Assembly (NCBI GenBank): GCA_937915865.1
Contig: CALGIG010000045.1
Coordinates: 1-64,000, forward strand
Source: an uncultured Prolixibacteraceae bacterium
GTDB taxonomy: Bacteria > Bacteroidota > Bacteroidia > Bacteroidales > Prolixibacteraceae
Length of the DNA: 64,000 nucleotides
Direction of reading: 5' to 3'
Part shown: piece after piece, positions 9,601 through 18,374 of the stretch
How positions within the stretch are numbered: position 1 is the first letter of the stretch
Layout of the letters: each line of letters opens with the position of its first letter
Made by a program: the position numbers and the translations under genes
Notes under the pieces: model-generated
What the model was told of the DNA's origin: nothing
The model's input: only the letters and a program-made list of their open reading frames with translations
The model's database searches: none

Positions 9601-9993
9601 ACTCCATCCGGGTGAATTAAACAGATTGACTTCAATTCCCAAACGGGAAGCTTCTTCCATAGCATAAGTCAAGCAATCCCACCATTTTTCGCTGAACAAT
9701 GTCACGTCGCCAACGGGAGAATCCTTGTACCCAATCTGAGCAATGCTCACCCCGCCAATCCCAATCCGGGCCATCGCCTCCAGGTCTTTTCTGATACCTT
9801 CCTTCGAAATATTATTGCTAACCCAATACCAGTAAACATGTGGTCTGGCTGATGCCTGAGGATTATCAAAGACCTGATCCAAAGACGGTTCTGTCGTATT
9901 TATTTTTTCGATCTGAGCCCAAAGTGGCGACATAAAAACTGTTGTCAAAAACAAAACACTAAACAGTAGCAGCTTAAACTGAGATGATTTCAT
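6658..9993 (-). CDS. GH106-family alpha-L-rhamnosidase
   Basis: This is a 1,111-residue exported enzyme expected to release alpha-linked L-rhamnose. A signal peptide ends near LWAQ (residue 27). The segment HVYWYWVSNNISKEGIRKDL (about 53-72), followed by a glycine-rich strand, is the typical start of the GH106 catalytic barrel, and the length matches the family. The C-terminal region (about 970-1111; LGRVESLAKVRLNGKEI, NKLEVELVNQWWNRL) is a jelly-roll or GH2-like sandwich seen at the end of these enzymes. The gene is 37 bp from the upstream GH43 and 26 bp from the downstream acetylesterase, within the same transcription unit. It is the strongest hint that the substrate contains rhamnose. Catalytic residues were not assigned individually. 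Confidence 0.8.
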   Translation of the reverse strand: MKSSQFKLLLFSVLFLTTVFMSPLWAQIEKINTTEPSLDQVFDNPQASARPHVYWYWVSNNISKEGIRKDLEAMARIGIGGVSIAQIGYKDSPVGDVTLFSEKWWDCLTYAMEEASRLGIEVNLFNSPGWSGTGGSWIKPEQAMRYLDIHEYRVKGPQKLVMQLPCYESNERVRQSSLSFEYDIDKSKFKFQQVGVHAFPVTKGTDEIISAKHHQITSTPQIEGIGYMFDDDETTKTSLYDLPVSIEINTNEKFTIRSFELVPADIPLNVFCELEYLNDRGNWEKVMLRRVNRAETRIIASGFLPFVPVAESFPAVSSTKFRLTISENDSKTASSADLIGRKKEEKGRIAEIKLWGAERMDDYGEKQLANKATYQKRNPESYYPVGAGYAIKKGDVLNLSPQVDANGVLTWNVPSGEWVIQHSGMTQTGVQIHPVPQNTESGFAADVLSKEAIQASFDSYIGQILKRIPPEKRKTLLRIVLDSYEQGSANWTDNLVQKFRETYGYDPMPWTPVLKGHVVESREQSDRFLWDLRRLVADLMPENFEKAILEKSRANGLKLWHEPYGGHGFPGEFFNFGKFTDVPAGEFWWAEKPGGDFSYCRAATSVASIYGRNLVSAEAFTSGANYLYKLMPRDFKMLGDWAFAQGINHLTFHVSIHQPDDNQPGINTWYGSEFNRNNNWFQDAKTYIDYIRRTSAVLQRGRRQTDVAIFIGEDVPCDKPSLPYDFPKGYDLDFINYDALVNLAKVENGRLALPSGASYRVLVLPPVATMRPELLRKIEEFVKSGLIVYGPRPVQSPSLMGFPECDNKVKLIAGRLWGNIDGKNVLWNSYGKGKVCFGINLDDFLSKAGLEPDVISPDDFVYTHRKDGDADIYFIASQKKEECKTEISFHIANKQPEFWDALTGERRTLNNYTFQNGRTIIPLEFSQEGSCFIVFRGKSQVQGDDKANFPVYSKVQTIADDWNVKFSENGHQPFYRTFKQLTDWTLSDDKEVKYFCGKATYTIDFSFDRKLPGAWYINLGRVESLAKVRLNGKEINTLWCYPYRLNVSAYLVNGTNKLEVELVNQWWNRLIGDEQPGAIRQTSVSARLFWKADDKLIPSGLLGPVVLETIK

Positions 9994-10030
9994 AGCTTAT
10001 CGTTTTTATCTTGTACTATTTCTGAAATGG

Positions 10031-11074
10031 TTACCTGGTAAAATCATTCATTCCCCAGTGATCGCGCCAGGTTATGTGAATCTTTCCGTCCACAAATTCG
10101 ATGGGCAACCAGATATATCGTCCTGAAACCGGATTTTCCGGTTTCCAAATATCGAACATCGCAATGCAGGCGCCTGGTATTCCATCTACAGGAATAATAA
10201 ATGAAACCTGACCTCCAAAAGTGTACTCTTTTCCAGCTTTATCAATATTGTTTTCTCCTTCGCAGGGATTTCCACAATAGGTCCATTTCCCGAGTAAATC
10301 TGTCGTTGTAAAATAACGCGCAGCATTGGGTTTCCATCCACTGGAACCCGATCCGAGCAAGTGGTATATGCCGTCTTTCTTTACCAAAGCCGGAGCTTCG
10401 GTGTGCGGCTCAATTCCATCGCAAACCTGATATAGACCAGCCGGATAATAGTAATCCGAATCCATTTTGCCTATTACAAATGTTTTATCGGGTTTCCGGA
10501 CTGTTAAATGGTACAAATCGCCATTATCGTCTTTAAACATGGAGAAATCTCCGGACCCATTTGGCGATCCGCCTCCATGAAATTTGTGATGATACCGGAA
10601 TGGGCCATTGGGCCTGTCGGCCACCGCCACTCCTACATTGCTTGTTTCGTAACCAACTCCTTTCAGGTATAGTTTGAAAAAAGCGACAAACTGCCTGTTT
10701 TTCTGATTGTAAACCACTTTAGGCCTTTCCAGTATACAACCGTAAGCTAAATCGCTTTTGTCATTATCGTAATCAACGTTGAGTACAATTCCTTCGTCCT
10801 TCCATTTGATCAGATCAACTGATGAATAACAATGAATTCCCCCATCGGCAAATGTGGCTTCCGATTTGCCTTCCAGTTTATGTTCGCCATACCAATAATA
10901 AACTCCTTCAAAATAAATAACTCCGCCACCATGCGCATTGATTGGATTCCCGTTTGTGTCCATCCACAATTGGGCTGGTCTGATTTCGTCATGCTTTTTA
11001 ACTGAATTTTGACCATTTGCGGTAAAAAAATGGCAGCTAAGGATCGCTGCTAGTACAAGTTGAAAAAACTTCAT
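10031..11074 (-). CDS. GH43-type beta-propeller glycosidase
   Basis: This 347-residue exported protein has a signal peptide ending near FTANGQ (residue 22). The body shows the repeating blade pattern of GH43: NAHGGGVIYFEGVYYWYGEH near the N-terminus, ILERPKVVYN in the second blade, and SGDFSMFKDDNGDLYHL in the third. GH43 enzymes act on arabinose-, xylose- or galactose-containing chains; the sugar cannot be read here. The gene lies 37 bp before the GH106 gene, whereas 257 bp separate it from the GH2 gene upstream, a gap that holds an ACTCACCCC-type repeat. A second, distinct propeller enzyme is encoded at 18375-19451. Confidence 0.75.
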   Translation of the reverse strand: MKFFQLVLAAILSCHFFTANGQNSVKKHDEIRPAQLWMDTNGNPINAHGGGVIYFEGVYYWYGEHKLEGKSEATFADGGIHCYSSVDLIKWKDEGIVLNVDYDNDKSDLAYGCILERPKVVYNQKNRQFVAFFKLYLKGVGYETSNVGVAVADRPNGPFRYHHKFHGGGSPNGSGDFSMFKDDNGDLYHLTVRKPDKTFVIGKMDSDYYYPAGLYQVCDGIEPHTEAPALVKKDGIYHLLGSGSSGWKPNAARYFTTTDLLGKWTYCGNPCEGENNIDKAGKEYTFGGQVSFIIPVDGIPGACIAMFDIWKPENPVSGRYIWLPIEFVDGKIHITWRDHWGMNDFTR

Positions 11075-11138
11075 GGCAAAGAGTTGTTTTACTTCATTTT
11101 AACTAATATAAGCAATAAGAAAAATTAATAGAAAAGAT

Positions 11139-11245
11139 AAAATGTCATATTTCTATTTCATGACCCACCCCGAGCTCGCGAGAGAGGGGAAAAGTCACCG
11201 TAAGGTGGCTTGGGGTGAGTACTTTAAAAATTAGGACAATAAATA
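11139..11245. repeat. ACTCACCCC-type palindromic repeat, copy B
   Basis: The left end is ATGTCATATTT with CCCACCCC, and the right end is GGGGTGAGT (11212-11220) followed by GGACAATAAATA, the inverted counterpart of the left end. The interior pairs GTCACCG with AAGGTGGC-like text and contains GAGCTCGCGAGAGAGG. It sits in the 257-bp gap between the GH2 and GH43 genes, so the long transcript would carry it as a hairpin. Confidence 0.65.
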
Positions 11246-11331
11246 AGTCTCATTACTTACAATTTTGATCCACCTGAAATAACCAGATGGAATATAGAAC
11301 ACGCGAAATCAACACTGAAATCAGCTTCTGA

Positions 11332-13929
11332 CTATATTTTTACAGACCAGACTTCGCTCCACGGGCTTTGCACTTCGTACTGCTCGACCACACACATGCG
11401 AACATAGTAAGTCATGCCCGGTTTCAAATCAGGAATATAACATGCGCCCTTACTTGTAGTCTGAATGATGTGTGAATCAGCAGAAAAATCCGCCGTTGTG
11501 GAATACTGTACTTTAAACAGATATCCGTTCTTTTCGCTGCTGTACCCCATGTTTATCCCGTTCTGAAAAGCGCTGACCGCTTTTATTACCGGCGGGAAAA
11601 CATTAAAGCCCGAAAGTTCTACAGTATGAATTTCGGATCGGCTTTCGCCAAAACCATTAATTGTAACCAGTTGAATTTTCACCTTCCGTCCGTATTCTTT
11701 ATTGCCGGTAAGTTTTTGTACTTCAATAAAATGATCAATCGTTGGCGATGTTTCCAAATTCAAATCCCGATCGCCGTAACGCAGTTTGTATTCGTTAGCC
11801 AGGGGCAGATGATCAAAAACCACCCGGATTTTATCGCCGGTACTAAATACAGCTTTAATTACAGGCTTAGCGGGCGATTGATAATAAATCGTCGTGTCCA
11901 TCAGGTTATAATTGACCGGGTTAACCAGCGAAATTCTCCTGGCTGCCGGATTCCCATCCACAACAAACGATTTTGAAAACTGCGCATCGCCTGGCTTGAC
12001 TTCAGGAAGGATGATCTCCGTTTTGTTGATCGGCATATTATCTTTCCCCATATCTTCGCAAACCAATTTGTAATCGTGCAAAGTATAGGCAGGCAGATCA
12101 AGTTTTGACCTTGGTGCCAGCGTAACATCTATATTGTTTCCGTTGCCTTTGACGCGAAGCGATTTAAGCGGAGCAAATTCTTTTCGAATAATATAAAACG
12201 CCCGTTTCTTGTTTCCATACCCATCAATTAAGCCCCAATCGCGGTTTTGCGAAATCTTGCTGTCCCAGGTAATGTTATCCGAGCGGAAGTTACTGCGATA
12301 ATCGTTGTATGTCCAGATAGAAGCCCCAAACAAATATTCCCTACCTCTGAAATCGTTCAGCATTTTTATGAAATCACCGGTAGAAGTATTTAAATCTTCA
12401 CCAATTAAGTTTCCGCCACACTCAGAAATAAAAACCATTTTATCAGGCTGATTTTCATGAACCTTCTCAACATTTCTGCTCCAATCGCCGTAGGTATTGT
12501 AAGGCACGAAGTCGCCAAATTGCGATGGGTCATCTTTCCACCAATTGGCCGTGTGGGAAACCATGACAACAAGCCGCGAATGATCAAGCGAGTCCTTGAC
12601 ATATCTGACGGCCTTATCAACATACTCCGTCACCCTGGCGCCCGGATCTTTCCTTCCTATCTCATTTCCAACGCACCAACCAATAATTGCCGGATGATTA
12701 AAATTGTTGGTTACCAATTGCTTCATCCACGATTTTGAAACCTGATTATCGGGTTCGGCCAGTTTTGTAACACCCCACACCGGAATTTCAGCAATAATCA
12801 TCATTCCCTTTTCGTCAAGATAATCGTAAACCTCCTTAGGTAAAGGCAAATGCGATAGCCGGGCGATGCACACACCAAGTGATTTCATGTTATCGATGTC
12901 GCGTTTATACAATTCAACCGGAAGCGTATTCCCGGTAAAACGGTCGTCGGCCACCCAATTGAGCCCCATGCCGCGAATTGATTCACCGTTAAGCAAAAAC
13001 TGATGACCGGCAATCTCCACCTTGCGTATACCAATGCGCTCGCTCACTTCGTGGTACAAATTATTTCCCTGTTTTAGCCGAATGATCAGGGTATATAAAT
13101 TGGGATGATCGATGTGCCAAAGCCTTACATCTTTTTTATTCAGTGTAAATTCCTGAATTGCAGTCTGACTTACCAATCCGGACAATGAAATAGCCAACGT
13201 TCCCTTTTTAACAGGTTTCCCGTCGAAAACCAATTCGTATTCCAGCGACACATTTTCCTTTACCTCATTTTTATTACAAACAGAGACATTGAACGAAACT
13301 GAAGCCGTGCCCTTTTTCAAATCAGGAATGGCAGTTACATGTGTTTCCCTGATGAATAGTGGTTCGTTAATAACCAAAGCCACAGGACGCCTGATACCTC
13401 CCCAACTCCAGTAGGCACCACTTCGGAATGTATTGTCGGCGCAAACAACCAGGCTGTTTTTAATGCCCTTTTCCAGTTTACGGCTGATGTCGATGTAATT
13501 GGGGAAATAACCACCTGTAACATTGGCAATCTGAGAGCCATTAAGCCAAACTTTATAATCAATCCCTACGGCTTCAAAATTGAGCCGGACTACTTTGCCG
13601 TCAATATCAGCAGGCGTTTCAAAAGAAGTACGATACCATCCTTTGCCGCTGTAATTGGCATATTCGTTGCGCAAATCCCAGTTCCCGGGTACAGGTAACT
13701 TGTCCCATCCCGAATCATTAAAACCAACCGCAAACCATGCCTGTCGTTCCCCTTCATTGTAGTAATCGGCTTTAAAATTCCACAGGCCATTCAATGAGAT
13801 TTTAACTTCTGAATTTGATGCAATCGTATTTGGAGTCAGGGGTTTCCCTTCAGTTTTACTTTGAAAACACTTGCCTGTAAATGAAATCAGTAACAGGTTC
13901 AAAAAGAAGAATGCAATGTATTTTTTCAT
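11332..13929 (-). CDS. GH2-family glycosidase (beta-galactosidase-like)
   Basis: This is an 865-residue exported retaining beta-glycosidase. The signal peptide ends near FTGKC (about residue 21). The GH2 order is visible: an N-terminal sugar-binding sandwich (GKGWYRTSFETP, KVWLNGSQI), an Ig-like domain, then the TIM barrel. The acid/base is predicted as Glu423 in GWCVGNEIG and the nucleophile as Glu503 in FISECGG, both present. The last 200 residues look like fibronectin type III-like sandwiches (for example FNVFPPVIKAVSAFQNGIN and TYYVRMCVVEQ), longer than a minimal GH2. Galactosidase, glucuronidase or mannosidase activity cannot be separated by eye. It lies in the locus between GH97 and GH43, separated from both by repeat-bearing gaps of 382 and 257 bp. 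Confidence 0.8.
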   Translation of the reverse strand: MKKYIAFFFLNLLLISFTGKCFQSKTEGKPLTPNTIASNSEVKISLNGLWNFKADYYNEGERQAWFAVGFNDSGWDKLPVPGNWDLRNEYANYSGKGWYRTSFETPADIDGKVVRLNFEAVGIDYKVWLNGSQIANVTGGYFPNYIDISRKLEKGIKNSLVVCADNTFRSGAYWSWGGIRRPVALVINEPLFIRETHVTAIPDLKKGTASVSFNVSVCNKNEVKENVSLEYELVFDGKPVKKGTLAISLSGLVSQTAIQEFTLNKKDVRLWHIDHPNLYTLIIRLKQGNNLYHEVSERIGIRKVEIAGHQFLLNGESIRGMGLNWVADDRFTGNTLPVELYKRDIDNMKSLGVCIARLSHLPLPKEVYDYLDEKGMMIIAEIPVWGVTKLAEPDNQVSKSWMKQLVTNNFNHPAIIGWCVGNEIGRKDPGARVTEYVDKAVRYVKDSLDHSRLVVMVSHTANWWKDDPSQFGDFVPYNTYGDWSRNVEKVHENQPDKMVFISECGGNLIGEDLNTSTGDFIKMLNDFRGREYLFGASIWTYNDYRSNFRSDNITWDSKISQNRDWGLIDGYGNKKRAFYIIRKEFAPLKSLRVKGNGNNIDVTLAPRSKLDLPAYTLHDYKLVCEDMGKDNMPINKTEIILPEVKPGDAQFSKSFVVDGNPAARRISLVNPVNYNLMDTTIYYQSPAKPVIKAVFSTGDKIRVVFDHLPLANEYKLRYGDRDLNLETSPTIDHFIEVQKLTGNKEYGRKVKIQLVTINGFGESRSEIHTVELSGFNVFPPVIKAVSAFQNGINMGYSSEKNGYLFKVQYSTTADFSADSHIIQTTSKGACYIPDLKPGMTYYVRMCVVEQYEVQSPWSEVWSVKI

Positions 13930-14006
13930 AAGTTTAGGTTGTTAGTATCTAAGAAACTATTCAAAAATTTTTATTGAAGAATTTTAACCTTAATTCTATC
14001 TTTTTT

Positions 14007-14098
14007 GACTCACCCCAAGTCCGACAAATCGGACTTTTCCCCTCTCTACACGTAGAGAGAGGCAGAGTCCCGTTTAAAACGGGACGACGGGGTGAGTA
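14007..14098. repeat. ACTCACCCC-type palindromic repeat, copy C
   Basis: It begins GACTCACCCC (14007) and ends GGGGTGAGT (14089-14097). The interior is a string of smaller hairpins: AGTCCGA/TCGGACT, CTCTCTAC/GTAGAGAG and GTCCCGTTT/AAACGGGAC. It lies in the GH97-GH2 gap next to a second copy at 14152. Confidence 0.65.
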
Positions 14099-14151
14099 TT
14101 GAGTTTTAAATTAAATTTCAACAGACTCTTAGGTTATTAAGTAATAGGAAA

Positions 14152-14283
14152 AATAAATGTCATATTTCTGTTTCATAACTCACCCCGAGCTCGCTGTGCT
14201 CGTTCCGCCCCTCACTCGCGAGAGAGGGGCAAAGTCACCGCAAGGTGGCTTGGGGTGAGTAAGTTTAAATACGACAATAAATA
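14152..14283. repeat. ACTCACCCC-type palindromic repeat, copy D
   Basis: The left end is AAATGTCATATTTCTG then ACTCACCCCGAGCTCGC, and the right end is GGCTTGGGGTGAGT then AAATACGACAATAAATA. Its interior is a close match to copy B (the GCGAGAGAGGGG and GTCACCGCAAGGTGGC text is shared). The outer 15-17 bases are inverted counterparts of each other, which makes this the clearest full-length copy in the window. Confidence 0.7.
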
Positions 14284-14311
14284 TTTCTGTATCAATTCAT
14301 TTCTATTAAAT

Positions 14312-16204
14312 CTATTGTTTATTTACATCGTGCAACCATAAAACAGCGCCACCATCAGGAGCCAAGTCAATAGTTATTTGCGCCCTGAGCGCTGAAACTA
14401 TTTTTTTGAAAGGCAGAACCGGGTCCTGTTTTAATTGTGATATCCGATGATTTTTCGCTTCAATTTTTATTTTTTCGCCCGGCATATCATCCACATACAG
14501 AGATGCCATCAGTTCCCGGTAATTGGAAACTATTTCAGAAACAGGAATTGTTATTTGCTCGTTGCTATTGGTTCCGTTTAAAGCATAAATAAACCAATCG
14601 GAACCCGACCGCCTGGCTACAACGGCAAGTCGCCCCAGTTCAGACTGCGGTAACACAAGCGTTTGATCCCATACCGTGGGGACTGCCCTTATTAAATCGA
14701 GCGCCGGGGCAACCGAAGGCTCGTGTAACAAAACAGATGGATCTTCGGCAATCACCTGTAACGGGGAATTGAATGCCACCAAAGTAGCCAGCTGGTGTGC
14801 GAAAGTTGTTTGCCCGGGATTTACAAACGAAAGCGGAGTGTAATCACCATGCCCGACAACAAACCGTGTAAAAGGGAGCAATACATTGTGATACGCCGGA
14901 ATAGGGCCTTCCTTTAGCTTATTCAGCTCCAGGCCGCGAATCCCCTCTCGTGTAATTTCGTTCGGATAAGTAAATGCTTCGCCGGTAGGCTTTTGGCAAC
15001 CATGAAAATTAACCATAAGCTTTCGCCTTGCACACTCTTTTAACAGTTTAATTTCAAAATCAACGAAATACTTGCTTTCGCTGTTCATGAAATCAATCTT
15101 TATACCTGCAATCCCGGCTTGCTTAACTTTATCAAGCCAGTTGCGCATGAGCAGATAGTTATCAGTCGGATCGGAAATTTGATTGGAATGGTTCCATAAA
15201 ATCAGCTTGACATGTTTTCCGTTACCATAATCAGATAAGGTTTTTAGCTGCACCCAGGGATCTTTCCAGTCCATTGCACCTTCGTCAATCATAGAATAAT
15301 CGAAACCTAATTCTGCCGCATAATCGATAAATTCTTTTTCCTGCTCAGGATTGCCGGTCCCAAGACTGAACCATCGCCAAACCGACTTGCCAGGCTTAAT
15401 GTAATCGGTGTCGGAATAAAGCGCCGGATCAGGTTTGGGTGAAAGTTGTTTGATGACTGTTTGATTAACCAAATCATTCAGATTATCGGCAACAAAAATC
15501 ACTCGCCAAGGTGAGCAGAGATTAGAACTTAGTAAAAAACCCTTCGATGATTCGGTGAAATTGGCTTTTATCCAGAAAGGAGTTGCACAATCCCAACGTA
15601 ATCCACTGTAGTTTTGAAGATTAACTTCGGTGGCTACCGCATATTTTCCGTTGGGCAATTGCACAATTAACGGCGGTCCCTGAATAGGGTTTTCCCCTGA
15701 AATAAATGACAGTTGCTCTACCTTACAATTCTCCCATGTTCCGGCATACGATTTTAATTTCCAGTCGTTTTTACGTTCAAAATAGTAAACCCGACTTCCT
15801 TCGGGCAGTTTAAACGACGACTTTTCGGAATTTACACGCCAACCTGTTCCCAAATCTGAAATATACCTGAAAGCAACGGCATTGTTCAAAACGGCAACCT
15901 CAAGTGCAACTCTCGACTTTTTTGAATGAAATTTATAAATATCATATTCCAGACCATCGGCGGGTATTTGTTTCGAATTTGAGACCGAATTGAAATCGTA
16001 ATTTTTGCTATCGATTGTAATTCCAATTTCGGAAAGAAAATCAATACCCCGAATGGAAGATTTTAATACGGTTTCATCTTTTAAATGAACCCATTCAATA
16101 TAAGTCAGTTTATCATGCGAGAAAAATCTGTTTCCGACATTTCCAGCCTGCACAGCCAAACTAACTCCTACACAAAATGTCAATATTCCTAGCGTTAACT
16201 TCAT
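14312..16204 (-). CDS. GH97-family alpha-glycosidase, alpha-galactosidase-like
   Basis: This is a 630-residue exported enzyme; the start was placed at the ATG at 16204 because the longer frame begins with TTG. The signal peptide ends near VQAG (about residue 20). The N-terminal sandwich carries ENPIQGPPLIVQLPNGKYAV, typical of GH97. The barrel contains GIKIDFMNSE with Asp371, then MVNFHGC and PNEITREGIRG with candidate Glu416 and Glu420. In GH97 the Asp at this barrel position marks the retaining alpha-galactosidase branch rather than the inverting alpha-glucosidase branch, so alpha-galactosidase is favoured; this is family knowledge and was not computed. Gaps of 214 and 382 bp to its neighbours may allow separate expression. 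Confidence 0.75.
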   Translation of the reverse strand: MKLTLGILTFCVGVSLAVQAGNVGNRFFSHDKLTYIEWVHLKDETVLKSSIRGIDFLSEIGITIDSKNYDFNSVSNSKQIPADGLEYDIYKFHSKKSRVALEVAVLNNAVAFRYISDLGTGWRVNSEKSSFKLPEGSRVYYFERKNDWKLKSYAGTWENCKVEQLSFISGENPIQGPPLIVQLPNGKYAVATEVNLQNYSGLRWDCATPFWIKANFTESSKGFLLSSNLCSPWRVIFVADNLNDLVNQTVIKQLSPKPDPALYSDTDYIKPGKSVWRWFSLGTGNPEQEKEFIDYAAELGFDYSMIDEGAMDWKDPWVQLKTLSDYGNGKHVKLILWNHSNQISDPTDNYLLMRNWLDKVKQAGIAGIKIDFMNSESKYFVDFEIKLLKECARRKLMVNFHGCQKPTGEAFTYPNEITREGIRGLELNKLKEGPIPAYHNVLLPFTRFVVGHGDYTPLSFVNPGQTTFAHQLATLVAFNSPLQVIAEDPSVLLHEPSVAPALDLIRAVPTVWDQTLVLPQSELGRLAVVARRSGSDWFIYALNGTNSNEQITIPVSEIVSNYRELMASLYVDDMPGEKIKIEAKNHRISQLKQDPVLPFKKIVSALRAQITIDLAPDGGAVLWLHDVNKQ

Positions 16205-16430
16205 AAATACCAGCAAAATACTTTAAAATTAGTTACTCCACATCAAATCGTTTAATTTGACCGGTTTTCAATAACAGGTTTATCCACAAATTCATTCATC
16301 TCAACATCTTCGGTCCTCAGTGGCTGACCTTTTATCAGGCAATTTCTGAAATAAATTTTTCGAATTATTTCATATCACAGCATTTAGCTATCATCCATAT
16401 TATTCGTTTTTCACTATATTCCATTGAATA

Positions 16431-18146
16431 TCAATGATCCTTTTGAAAGCCTTCAGGCGGCCAATTAACAATCTGCCTATCCGCCAACAAACTCTTTTTC
16501 AGCGCACTGTAGGGAACATCATGCAATGCAATATTACCGTCAATGGCCAGGCTTGCTGCTGTGGCGGCTGACTGCCCCAACACCATGAAAACCGGTTCCA
16601 TTCGCATAGACCCGTATGCTGCATGAGTGGCGGAAGCACAAACTGGTACCAGCAAATTCTCGCATTCACCACGTTTGGGAATGATGGCCCGATAGCTGAT
16701 TCCGTAAGGCGCCGGTATATGAACGAACATGCCGCCATCTCTTGTCAGGAATCCTGCCGGCGAAACGAAGTATTTTACCGCATGGGAGTCCATGTGGTAG
16801 GAACCCAATCCCACCGGATCTGGTGCAAACGCTTTACCAAGCGCAGTGTGTTCTGTGATCACATAATCAGAAATCATGCGGCGGGCTTCGCGAATGTAGA
16901 GTTGAAAAGGCCAGTTCCCATTGTCGGTAAACTCATCCTTTGCCAAGCCCCATGGTGCGTAAGTCTGGCGAACTTTTTCGGGAATGCGCGGATGGTGCTG
17001 CAATGTCCAAATCAGTCCACGCTGCCATTGCTCATGCTCTTTGTCGATGCGGGCGCGGGTTGCATAGTCGGCCTCCGGGTAGTCCCAGCTCATCCCGATA
17101 TAATCTGTCGAAATATAGCCGCTGTTATTCGTATCTGTTTTCCCGTTTGGCAGAAGCGACAAGGTGATGAAGCTGCCTTTCAACGACTTGTTGAAAAAAT
17201 CGCTTTCCATTCCCCCAGCTTCAATAAACCGAAAAAGTATCTCATATTGCTTTTCATCGTAATCGGCGGGTTTTTCCACGAATACCCGGTTGGCAGGATT
17301 CTGTGTCATGCACATCCGGTAATTGTAGGTCTGTACACCACGATCTCCATCGCCAATCTTTCCACCCCAGTCGGGATGAATGCGGGGTAAAAGTCCGCTC
17401 TTCGGATCTCCTTTAATTTGATAAGGGTCAATGTCGGGCAAATTGTTGGGTGGCGGCATGGGACCGATTCCGTTGATCGTTTCATTGTACAAACTATTGG
17501 GTTCGCGTCCGACGAAATATGAAACACCGGATGCAGCCATCAAATCGCCTTCATAAGTTGCATCGATGAATATTCTGGCTTTAAAAATGCGACCGGATTC
17601 CATGACAATCCTGGTGATTTTCTGTCCTTCCTTTATCACGCCATTTCTACGATTAAGCCTCTCGTTTCGGACAACCGTTACATTTGCTTCAGTTACCATT
17701 TGGTCAAACAACCGCTCCGCAACCGACGGCTCAACAATCCACATGGTCTGGTCTCCAGGCTCAAGCGGCTCATGCTGCCCCGGCATGTCGTGCTTTTTCT
17801 CCCATTTCCAGGCGGCATCATCCTGGTAATGCTTCCAAACCCGATGGAAATACTCACGGGCCAGTCCTCCTATTGTTTTCGGATTTCCCACATCAACCCA
17901 GCCAAGCCCACCGCTAGTCAAACCTCCAAAGTGTGCGCCCGGCTCGATCAAAGCCACTGTTTTTCCCATCCGCGCAGCCTGAACCGCAGCAATGACACCG
18001 CCGCTCGTTCCACCGTAAACAACAATATCATAAGTTCCCTTTTTTCCCTGAGATTTCCGATATTGTGTATTTTGAGCGTTGACAGCCATACCAAGAGCGG
18101 CGACCAGCATCATATTTAATATCAAAGTATTGACATACTTCATCAT
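16431..18146 (-). CDS. Exported FAD-dependent oxidoreductase (PF12831-type)
   Basis: This is a 571-residue flavoprotein. The N-terminus (MMKYVNTLILNMMLVAALG, then VNAQ) looks like a signal peptide. The dinucleotide-binding fold follows at about 38-70 (IVVYGGTSGGVIAA; glutamate ending the second strand in ALIEP), then FGGLTSGGLGWVD. IFIDATYEGDLMAASG is the second family hallmark, and the C-terminal region holds ATHAAYGSMRMEPVFMVLGQ. These features match the FAD_oxidored group often found in polysaccharide loci. The substrate and electron acceptor are unknown. Two more family members sit in the same locus (19461-21260 and 28807-31086). Folding with FAD would need cofactor loading before or after export, so the cellular location deserves checking. 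Confidence 0.75.
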   Translation of the reverse strand: MMKYVNTLILNMMLVAALGMAVNAQNTQYRKSQGKKGTYDIVVYGGTSGGVIAAVQAARMGKTVALIEPGAHFGGLTSGGLGWVDVGNPKTIGGLAREYFHRVWKHYQDDAAWKWEKKHDMPGQHEPLEPGDQTMWIVEPSVAERLFDQMVTEANVTVVRNERLNRRNGVIKEGQKITRIVMESGRIFKARIFIDATYEGDLMAASGVSYFVGREPNSLYNETINGIGPMPPPNNLPDIDPYQIKGDPKSGLLPRIHPDWGGKIGDGDRGVQTYNYRMCMTQNPANRVFVEKPADYDEKQYEILFRFIEAGGMESDFFNKSLKGSFITLSLLPNGKTDTNNSGYISTDYIGMSWDYPEADYATRARIDKEHEQWQRGLIWTLQHHPRIPEKVRQTYAPWGLAKDEFTDNGNWPFQLYIREARRMISDYVITEHTALGKAFAPDPVGLGSYHMDSHAVKYFVSPAGFLTRDGGMFVHIPAPYGISYRAIIPKRGECENLLVPVCASATHAAYGSMRMEPVFMVLGQSAATAASLAIDGNIALHDVPYSALKKSLLADRQIVNWPPEGFQKDH

Positions 18147-18184
18147 AATTTTACACTTTCAATGTTTCTTATGTAATAGGAAAA

Positions 18185-18304
18185 ATTTATTGTCGTATTT
18201 TTAATGTACTCACCCCGACGCACCTGCATCGCTCCACCCCTCTCCAGTGAGAGAAGGAAAATCCCAAGCTTTGCGAGGGATGGAATGAGTTCCGAACGAC
18301 AACA
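18185..18304. repeat. ACTCACCCC-type palindromic repeat, copy E
   Basis: The left end is TTTATTGTCGTATTT then ACTCACCCCG. The right end is a decayed GGAATGAGT followed by CGACAACAAAA. The interior keeps CACCCCTCTCCAGTGAGAG but has lost part of the stem. It occupies most of the 228-bp gap between two locus genes. Confidence 0.55.
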
Positions 18305-18374
18305 AAAAAACAAGCCGATGATTCGTTTAAAAGTTAAATGCAATTTCGCTGCTACCATGATGCACTTTCCCTGA

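Noticed and set aside
16623..17390. Plus-strand frame of 255 codons inside the FAD oxidoreductase gene
   Set aside because: Despite its length it lies wholly antisense to a clear flavoprotein and shows no family signature.
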